64,000 nt of DNA from Flaccisagitta enflata (Eukaryota; Chaetognatha; Sagittoidea; Aphragmophora): the NCBI GenBank assembly GCA_965153355.1, contig OZ231128.1:31124001-31188000 (forward strand), written 5' to 3'. A program made the translations under genes and the position numbers. Positions 56,281 to 64,000 of this stretch are shown here, piece by piece; the first letter of the stretch is position 1, and the number at the start of each line of letters is the position of its first letter. The notes below the pieces were generated by a model, which saw only the letters and a list, made by a program, of their open reading frames with translations, made no database searches and had not been told where the DNA came from.

Positions 56281-57329
56281 AACTTTTGGCGCCTCATCAC
56301 CTTCTATTTCTTATCCGTGTGACGTGTGTAATGTATTGCCTCATTTGATTGATATTCGACTAGCTAGCGACGAAGTTAGGCAGTCTCAATGATTCAAGAA
56401 GCAAAATTGAATGGAGAAACAGTTCTTGAAACGTCTAATATGTTTATTGTAAAATGAAATAAAGTGTAAATGGATGGGCATCACTATTACATCGTAGGTC
56501 ATCACTTGTTTAAATATTGGATGGGTGATAAAAGAAGTTGAAGTATTGACGCAGGAATTATACACAAAGTGACAAATACATCCTTGAGGGAGAAGAAAGA
56601 ACTTCTGAAGGTGAAAAAACCGTAACTCGTCAACGCTCTTTCAATCCAAGCAAGCCAATGAACCAACATGCAGAGGAAGTTGAAATTAAAGAACTTATTA
56701 AAATCAAATAGAGAAGATGAAACATTTCCTTAAGCAACTGCACAGACAGAGACAGCCAGACAGAATTCAAACAGACGGTCATCCATAGGTCCAGTATTAC
56801 TGACATCCACACGGATGAGATTATACAGCATACACGGGCAACCAACCAAGGCCACAAACGTCAATTACTAAAATCAGTTGACATGAAATATGCATTTGAT
56901 AACATGTAGCTTTGAATGCTTGAAGACTATTCATGATCATGAACACAGTGCAATATGCAGAGAAATAGACAGATGCCACAGGTCGGTTAAATCGTGATGA
57001 TCACATTATCTAATGAATAATCTGATGAAGGCGAGGGGAAATCATTCATAACATTTTCGGCTAAAACTGGTCTACGGGAATATAGCCCGTATAAAAACGT
57101 ATACTCATACGAGGAAAAACAAGTAAGCAAAACAAAAACAAATTTCCATTTTCGACCTCGTTCAAAAAAAGAAAAAGAAAACAGATGAACTGAGAAGTAC
57201 ATAAAGGCCATGATGAATTTTTGAATAAAATTGAGACAAAGGGGAATGTTTGTACCGAATCAGTGATATTAAAGATGATCGTTAGTTCTTGCGCATGACA
57301 ATGAAATGAGCCTCCAGATCTCAGCCGAT
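56281..57329 (-). other. Probable TOP2 3' UTR and downstream sequence
   Basis: Non-repetitive for this window. It contains the AATAAA candidate at 56443-56448 (minus). No other gene is supported. Confidence 0.45.
56443..56448 (-). promoter_or_regulatory. Possible TOP2 polyadenylation signal
   Basis: TTTATT on the plus strand gives AATAAA on the minus strand, about 880 bp past the TOP2 stop at 57330. The stretch between is not repeat-dominated and could be a 3' UTR. No transcript evidence is available. Confidence 0.3.
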
Positions 57330-57494
57330 TCAAAAATCGCTGTCATCATCATCATCGTCGTCGCTGAAATTATACTTGGCTTTTTGAGCGGCGCCCCTGC
57401 CGGCCCTGGCCCGCGGCGCCACAGGCGTCTCGGAAGCGAAGTCACCGTCGCTGTCGTCGCTGTCCGCAGCTTTCTTCTTAGACTTTGAGGGTTT
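57330..57494 (-). CDS. TOP2: TOP2 last exon with stop codon
   Basis: The acceptor ccccttag precedes AAACCCTCAAAG. The 54 codons read KPSKSKKKAADSDDSDGDFA, an Arg/Gly/Ala stretch, then AQKAKYNFSDDDDDDDSDF and TGA. This ending agrees with the acidic C-terminus of animal TOP2. Confidence 0.83.
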   Translation of the reverse strand, partial: KPSKSKKKAADSDDSDGDFASETPVAPRARAGRGAAQKAKYNFSDDDDDDDSDF

Positions 57495-57794
57495 CTAAGG
57501 GGGAAGACACGTGGAGAAAGAGGATAGAAAGATAGAAAACGAGGATACGAGAGATACCGACAACACACACAGTCACACACACAAAAGAACAGCTCACACA
57601 CGAACACACACACCGACAAACAGCCCAACACACACTGACAGACAGGCAGACGCACACAATGACAGACAGAGACACACACACACACACACACACCAAACAC
57701 ACACGAACACACACACCGACAAACAGCCCAACACACACTGACAGACAGGCAGACGCACACAATGACAGACAGAGACACACACACACACACACAC

Positions 57795-57840
<46 letters not shown>

Positions 57841-57859
57841 AACACACACACACAAAAAA

Positions 57860-57930
<71 letters not shown>

Positions 57931-57984
57931 CGAACACACACACACACACACAAAAACGAACACACACACACACACACAAAAACG

Positions 57985-58080
<96 letters not shown>

Positions 58081-58568
58081 AACACACACACACACACACA
58101 CACACAAACGAACACACACACACACACACACACACTAAAACGAACACACACACACACACGCACACACACACACACACCAAACAAACACACCAAACACACA
58201 CACGCAGACACACATTGAGACACACACAAAGATACACACACAGACACACATTGAGACACACACACAAAGACACAGACACACACAGACACACATTGAGACA
58301 CACACAGACACACACACACATTGTGACACACACAAAGACACAGACACACACACTCACACATTGTGACAGGTATACACACACACACACACAAATTGTGACA
58401 AAATAACACACACACACACAAATTGTGACACAATAACACACACACAAATTGTGACACAATAACACACACACACACACGCACATCGTGACACAATAACACA
58501 CACACACACACACGCACATCGTGACACAATAACACATACACACACACACACACACATACATACATACA

Positions 58569-58644
<76 letters not shown>

Positions 58645-61155
58645 CGGAAAGGGGGGGGCTAAAATACGCATCGAAGAGTTTAATTGTCACTTGTTAAATG
58701 ATTTCCAATGCAAAATTTACTTGCCTCGCGGTCCACAAATGACTTACACGACTATGTAATCAGAGAGAGCTTTACCTTTTTCTCAACGAAATCGTCTTCA
58801 TCCTCCGAGCCGGAATCCCAAGTAGGCTTCTTCTTAGGAACCTTCTTCTTGGCTTCCGCCTTCGGGGCTTTGGGTTCTTTAGGGGCCTTGGGTTCTTTAG
58901 GGGCCTTGGGTTCCTTCGGGGCCTTAGGTTCCTTCGGGGCCTTGGGTTCCTTCGGGGCTTTGGGGGCTTTGGGTTCTTTAGGGGCGGCGGCGGCGACGGT
59001 TTTCTTGGGCTTGGATTTGATGGGCGAATCCGAATCCGAATCGCTTCCTTCGAACAACGGCGCGGACTTGGGCAGTGCTTTCTTAACTGGAGAAGAACAG
59101 GGGAAATTTACATAATCATTAGGAAAGAGAAAGCAGACGACCGGTAGTCAAAATAACAGCCAAAAGCAAGGAGAGGCAGCAGATAAACACAGACGGGCGG
59201 ACGAGATAGGTCGGAATGTGATAGAAACGAAGGAAGTCAGAAAGGGCCAGAAATGCCACGAGAAAAGGGGTTGAATAAATAAGAGAAATAGAGAATCATT
59301 GTATACGTTTCAAGACGTTATCCATTTTTCCATTGCATTCTTCGAAAATGATTCCTACGTCAGACTCAAAGCCAGTCACAGACTGGGGTATCTGCCAGGA
59401 CGCCAGTAAAAATGTCAAACTTTAATCTTGCCTCACTTAGTTTAGCCAACACAAGCGCTCACAAAAAAGAAAGGGTGGAAAAAAAAGTTGGTTCACGCGC
59501 GCTGAACCAGAAAATTCGAAAACTTGCATCTTGAGGGCACGATCACTAGAAGCGACAGAAGGCGGCAGCGGCTGCGGCGGCGGCGGCGGCGGCTAAAAGC
59601 TTTTCAAGGTGCCAACGTCGGTGGCTTTTAACGCGTTCGTTGATGTAAAAACAACGAAAACGGCGGCTTATCTCTACCACACTCACTCTCACCACGCGCA
59701 TTAAGGTTGGAGAAACAACATTAAAGGGAAAAAGAGGGTATCTATTCATCATGTGAAGACTTCATTTCTACAAAACCTTGAGGTACACTTTTTTTTTCTT
59801 ATAAGAACCTAGTTTATAAGAACATCAAGGCTTGTAATTGCTCCAAATTTAAGAACATCGTAGTTAATTTATTAGTAGCTATCTCTATCTCTTTTGAAGG
59901 CTTTGGCCAAAAAATGATGTTCTTATAAAAAAAAACAAAATGTACATCACCAAAGGCGGTTTCAGCGGAAATGGATAAGAAGAGCGAAAAAGCGATACAA
60001 AGATAAAGAGCGGGCAAACGAGAGAGCGCGCGACTTTCAAACAAGCACAGGAAGGCAAACATGACTCCTTTTAACCCTCTCGAAGTTAAAAGACTTGGTC
60101 GACCCTATGTAAGTTAAAAGACATGGTCATACTATTACCAGGGGGAGTGATCTTTTTAGCAGCGTCGAAGAGGGCGTTCATATCCGTTTCCTCCGATTTG
60201 TCCTTGGCTTTACCATCGTCGCGACCACCGTCTTTGTCATCGTCGTCGTTGTCACTGACGTCATCGGCGTTGTCCTCTTCGCTTGAAGACTCCCATGGGT
60301 CTTTCTTCTTGGCCTTTTTCGGCTTTTTGGCTTCCTTCGACGCTAAATTCGGCCCCAATTTGCGTTTCTGTTGTTTTTTTTTTTAAAGAAGAGAGCGATG
60401 AGAAGGAATAAGAGTGACACGGTAAAACGAGCACGCCCGAGTGGCTAATTAACAGAAAGGGCAACACCAACAACAACAACAGATAAAATGAAACCCACCT
60501 TCGGCTCGGCCTTAGGTTTTTCTTTCTCTTTCGCAGGTTCTTTTTTCTTTTCTTCTTTGCCATTGAGATTCGGGAAGGCGGGGACATCCAAAGAGTCGTC
60601 GCTGTCGGATACTGGGGCAGATGCTGGGGCAGATGCTGGGGCGGAGGCGGGGGCGGATGCTGGAGCGGAGGGTTTCCTAGGAGTGGGGAAAAGAAGAAAT
60701 CGCACCGGTGAAAGCTGAAAACGATCATAATCGCGTAACATAAACATGTATTTTAATATAAATATTTAATATAACATTTAATATAAACATGTATTTTAAT
60801 ATGAATATTTAAATTGGATAAGATCGCGCACGAAAACCGCTTCGCATATCATAAACACTCCAAAGATGGCACACTGTGATGCACATACAATTTACTACAA
60901 AATCATCAGTGGACCATAATGACCCAACAAATGCATCTTCGACTAATTAGCATATCACTTCTTACTCGTCATTGTCGCTGTCGTCATCGTGATCTTTGGA
61001 AGATGACAATCCGTTTTGTTGGAGTTTGCCTCTTGTGGAAGAAGGAGCGGGTTTCTTGGCCGGCAAAATTTCGTCTTCGTCAGTCTCCTCGCCACTCGAA
61101 TCGAAACTCAAATAACGATTCACTTCCTCTTCCTCGGAGTCCGTCTCCCATGGAT
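57330..61155 (-). CDS. TOP2: DNA topoisomerase II C-terminal tail (5 exons with stop), opposite strand
   Basis: Five exons in transcript order, 61155-60966, 60676-60499, 60367-60139, 59086-58776 and 57494-57330, join in one frame with GT-AG introns and end in TGA at 57332-57330. The first exon needs one upstream base (phase 1). The product is about 357 residues of alternating acidic and lysine-rich blocks: DPWETDSEEEE, DPWESSSEEDN, PTWDSGSEDEDDF, and a final NFSDDDDDDDSDF. Repeated (D)PW/TW-acidic blocks and an acidic C-terminus ending in Asp-Phe are typical of animal TOP2 tails, which carry nuclear import and chromatin-binding signals. No core domain lies upstream on this strand before 64000. 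It is either the missing tail of the plus-strand gene or the end of a second copy. Confidence 0.85.
57540..58665 (+). repeat. Interrupted (CA)n satellite in the last TOP2 intron, with a 103-bp tandem duplication
   Basis: A 103-bp block starting ACACACCGACAAACAGCCCA is repeated at about 57607 and 57710. Then come CA runs broken by CAAACGAA, CATTGAGA and ATTGTGACA. All long frames are artefacts. Confidence 0.95.
58776..59086 (-). CDS. TOP2: TOP2 tail exon d with (PKEPKA)n coding repeat
   Basis: The acceptor cttctccag is not far upstream; the exact AG precedes TTAAGAAAGCACTG, and the donor is gtaaag. The exon codes VKKALPKSAPLFEGSDSDSD, then an 18-nt coding minisatellite (Pro-Lys-Glu-Pro-Lys-Ala, about six units), then KKKVPKKKPTWDSGSEDEDD. 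Phase 1 in, phase 0 out. Confidence 0.83.
59562..59594 (+). repeat. (GCG)n trinucleotide in a TOP2 tail intron
   Basis: About nine CGG/GGC units; CpG-rich in an AT-rich context. Confidence 0.9.
60139..60367 (-). CDS. TOP2: TOP2 tail exon c
   Basis: The acceptor is caacag and the donor gtaata. It codes KRKLGPNLASKEAKKPKKAK (a basic, NLS-like run), then KDPWESSSEEDNADDVSDN, an Asp/Lys stretch and MNALFDAAKKITPPG. Phase 0 in, phase 1 out. Confidence 0.83.
60499..60676 (-). CDS. TOP2: TOP2 tail exon b with (APAS)n coding repeat
   Basis: It begins after ctcctag and ends at AAG|gtgggt. The exon opens with a 12-nt coding minisatellite giving Ala-Pro-Ala-Ser about five times. SDSDDSLDVPAFPNLNGK and a Lys/Glu-rich end follow. 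Phase 2 in, phase 0 out. Confidence 0.8.
60966..61155 (-). CDS. TOP2: TOP2 tail exon a
   Basis: The acceptor cccag precedes ATCCATGGGAGACG, and the donor is gtaaga. It codes (D)PWETDSEEEEVNRYLSFDSS, then GEETDEDEILPAKK and a DHDDDSDNDE end. It starts in phase 1 and ends in phase 2. The preceding intron (on the right) begins with a (GA)n array at 61208-61263. Confidence 0.83.
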
Positions 61156-61202
61156 CTGGGAGATTGGATGTGATAAGGAAGGTAGAGGGGGAGGGAGGAA
61201 GG

Positions 61203-61207
<5 letters not shown>

Positions 61208-61274
<67 letters not shown>

Positions 61275-61310
61275 AAGAGAATGAAAGAGAGATAGAAAGA
61301 GAAAGAGAAA
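61208..61310 (+). repeat. (GA)n microsatellite
   Basis: GA units to 61263, then GAAAGAGA variants. Confidence 0.95.
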
Positions 61311-62119
61311 TAGGGCAGAGAATAGGTGAAGTTGGTTAGTGGTGACATTGACAATTGTTCTACTTAAGGTAGAAATAAGGTAGAAATAAGTAAGGAACTG
61401 AAAATGACGCCCCCGAGTTCTGAGAAACAGAATTATCAGGCGGAGAACTACAACGGTTTTCCGATAAAGCGATGATGTGTGGGCTAAATACATCGACACT
61501 TGGGCGCGATCGAAGGAATAAAATCTGATTGAGGAATGAAGATAGCTGACAAGCACTCCATTTGAATGACTGAACGAGCGACAAGAAAAGTTGGAATAAC
61601 CGCAAATGTCAGAAATGTTCGATAAAATCATTTGAGAAGGGCTGAGAAGGGTCGAGAAGGGCTGAGAAAGAGAATCCTGAGAGAAGTAAAAAGAGAAGGG
61701 TATGGAATGGTCCGCTTGGACCAATCCAATACTGAAATAAAAGAGAGAGAGAAAGAAAAGGCAGAAAGGGGGACGAGAAAAGATTTACAATTTCAGCCGA
61801 ACATAGATGAAACGGGCAGACAGACGGATACAGAGAAACGCGCGTGTACACGCACAAACACGCGTAGAAGCTGCTTGCACACACATACACGCGCGCGCAA
61901 AGAAAGAATCCCGCAAACGCACGTAAACTGTAACCGCGATTTTCGTTGAGGGAGACAGGAGACTCAAAGCAGAATCAAATTAATGACCAAACTCCAAATA
62001 TACATCAGGGCCAGAGCCCCCATGGGATTGACACTGGCAAGATAAAGCGAAACGAATCAGCCAAAGTTGGAAGACAATAAGACAAGGCACAATGATCGAT
62101 GGAAGGAAAAGGTGAGAGT
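61311..62119. other. No TOP2 exon or other gene recognised
   Basis: This is upstream of TOP2 tail exon a on the minus strand. It was inspected for the expected preceding exon; none was found. Confidence 0.5.
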
Positions 62120-62760
<641 letters not shown>

Positions 62761-63010
62761 AAGAGAGCGCAAGATTTTACAACAATTCCTAAGAACAGTG
62801 ATACATGGTAGAAAAAGCTTAAAACCACAAACCCCATCTGCACCACTTACAGCTTCTCTGCCTAAATCCAACCCCACAACACTACCCAAAACAAAAAAAT
62901 TAAAAAAAAAAAATTAAAAAAACAAATTTCTAAAAAATTTAAAAAAAAAATACCGTGATGAGTCCATGATTTTATTAATTTTGAAACATTGCATATGAAG
63001 TCCAAGCCAC

Positions 63011-63600
63011 TCACACCTTACATCCATAACTTCAAACTGAGACGTCAACAGATTTAACATCCATCCAGATTAGATCAATTTGATCTGTTCAATCTGAAAC
63101 AGAACTGTGGTCAACACCATAGCTACACACATTTAACAAAATAATATACATAAAGTCAAACTTTCAAAACTGGAAATTTGTGAATATGATTGCAGATTCA
63201 AAATCCTTGGAAAAAAACTATTAAAAGAAAGTATCTTTCTTTTTTTTAAATTTTGATTGGAACATAGTCAAAATAAACGTTAAACATCCAAAATAAAGTA
63301 AAATTGCTCTTTTGTCTAAATTTGGCTTAATTTTGACGGATAATGCTAATTTTGACTTTGTTCTAATCAAAATTTTGAGAAAATAAAGACACTTTCTTCA
63401 CACAGTTTTTTGCAAGGATTTTGTATCTGCAATCAGATTGACAAATTTCAAATTTTGAAAATTTGACCTTATATAGTATTTTGACCTGAGAAATATAGCT
63501 GTAGCTTATCGAAATATTGACCTGAGACCATTTTTGACTGCAGATTTAGATTCCTGGGGTCAAAGTTGGTTTAAAATGGGATGGATGGTAAAATCCTACA
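63011..63600. mobile_element. Foldback repeat, about 590 bp
   Basis: The core arms are 63154-63270 and about 63355-63476 (ATGATTGCAGATTCAAAATC against GATTTTGTATCTGCAATCAG). Weaker complementarity extends outward to about 63011 and 63600. No clear target duplication. Confidence 0.65.
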
Positions 63601-63628
63601 ATTTTGACATAATCCTGAGATTTTTTAC

Positions 63629-63633
<5 letters not shown>

Positions 63634-63686
<53 letters not shown>
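63634..63686 (+). repeat. (GT)n microsatellite
   Basis: About 26 GT units. Confidence 0.97.
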
Positions 63687-63688
<2 letters not shown>

Positions 63689-64000
63689 GGTGAACTTTAC
63701 CGTAGTTAAAATCTTTCTAATATCTATAAATAGTTCAGCTGGGAATTACAAGTAACTAAATTAGTAATTATTTATCATTTAAATTATGCTAATGAAATTG
63801 CTGTAAAGCTGATCAACAACATGAGTGAGTTTTAGCATAATATTTAACTAATAAATGCATCACACAAAAATCTTTGAACAAATAAATGGTCATCCTAATA
63901 TGCAAATGAGAAAAGTAAGGAATCTCTCAATGAACAATCTAACCCACTTTCACAGCAGTAATATATTACTACATAAATAAGTTTATATCTCATAAACCAG
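63687..64000. other. No gene recognised
   Basis: AT-rich tail of the window. Confidence 0.5.

Noticed and set aside
57269-58690. 473-residue Cys/Val-rich frame
   Set aside because: Translation of interrupted CA repeats; only its end overlaps the real last TOP2 exon, in the wrong frame.
60086-60358. Short frames starting at internal methionines within TOP2 tail exons, and a shadow frame at 60261-60728
   Set aside because: They are parts or wrong-frame readings of the spliced TOP2 tail.

Overview
The window is nuclear DNA from an intron-rich animal. It shows GT-AG introns, a metazoan-type DNA topoisomerase II, a paired-class homeobox gene split at the classic codon 46/47 intron, very heavy simple-sequence content and many short transposons. 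The gene content and transposon style suggest an invertebrate, perhaps a lophotrochozoan or other marine lineage. The species cannot be named from the sequence.

Layout. (1) Positions 378-12490, plus strand: 22 exons of a TOP2 gene, from inside the GHKL ATPase domain to the start of the charged C-terminal tail. The first exons lie left of the window. The last exon runs into a (TTTC)n array at about 12491 with no splice donor or stop. (2) 12.5-45.7 kb: no host exon recognised. This stretch holds microsatellites, foldback MITEs, a Penelope-like reverse transcriptase fragment, G-rich minisatellites and many copies of one short hairpin-ended element family. (3) 45795-51214, minus strand: three phase-compatible exons of an aristaless-like (ALX-type) homeobox gene, ending at homeodomain residue 46. 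The 3' exons were not found. (4) 53.4-55.5 kb: a 2.1-kb pure polypyrimidine tract. (5) 57330-61155, minus strand: five phase-compatible exons coding the acidic, lysine-rich C-terminal tail and stop codon of a topoisomerase II. (6) 61.2-64 kb: microsatellites and a foldback repeat.

The main anomaly is that the two halves of TOP2 lie on opposite strands about 45 kb apart. The plus half lacks its tail and the minus half lacks its core. An inverted assembly segment (or a real inversion) with one breakpoint in the 12.49-kb microsatellite explains this best. Two convergent TOP2 copies, the second continuing past 64 kb, remain possible.

The most system-like signal is a family of about 30 elements of mostly 120-350 bp (up to 1.5 kb). 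In forward orientation each reads A-run|CAAG, a 5' stem-loop, a short box X, a variable tandem-repeat core, CCGAC repeats, a 3' hairpin whose distal arm is the inverted repeat of X, and CT|A-run. Four subtypes (A-D) differ in hairpin sequence, while stem pairing and, in most readable copies, the X match are kept by compensatory changes. Nested copies give a near-empty site with no target duplication. These traits resemble non-autonomous Helentron/HINE elements, with unusually strong covariation.
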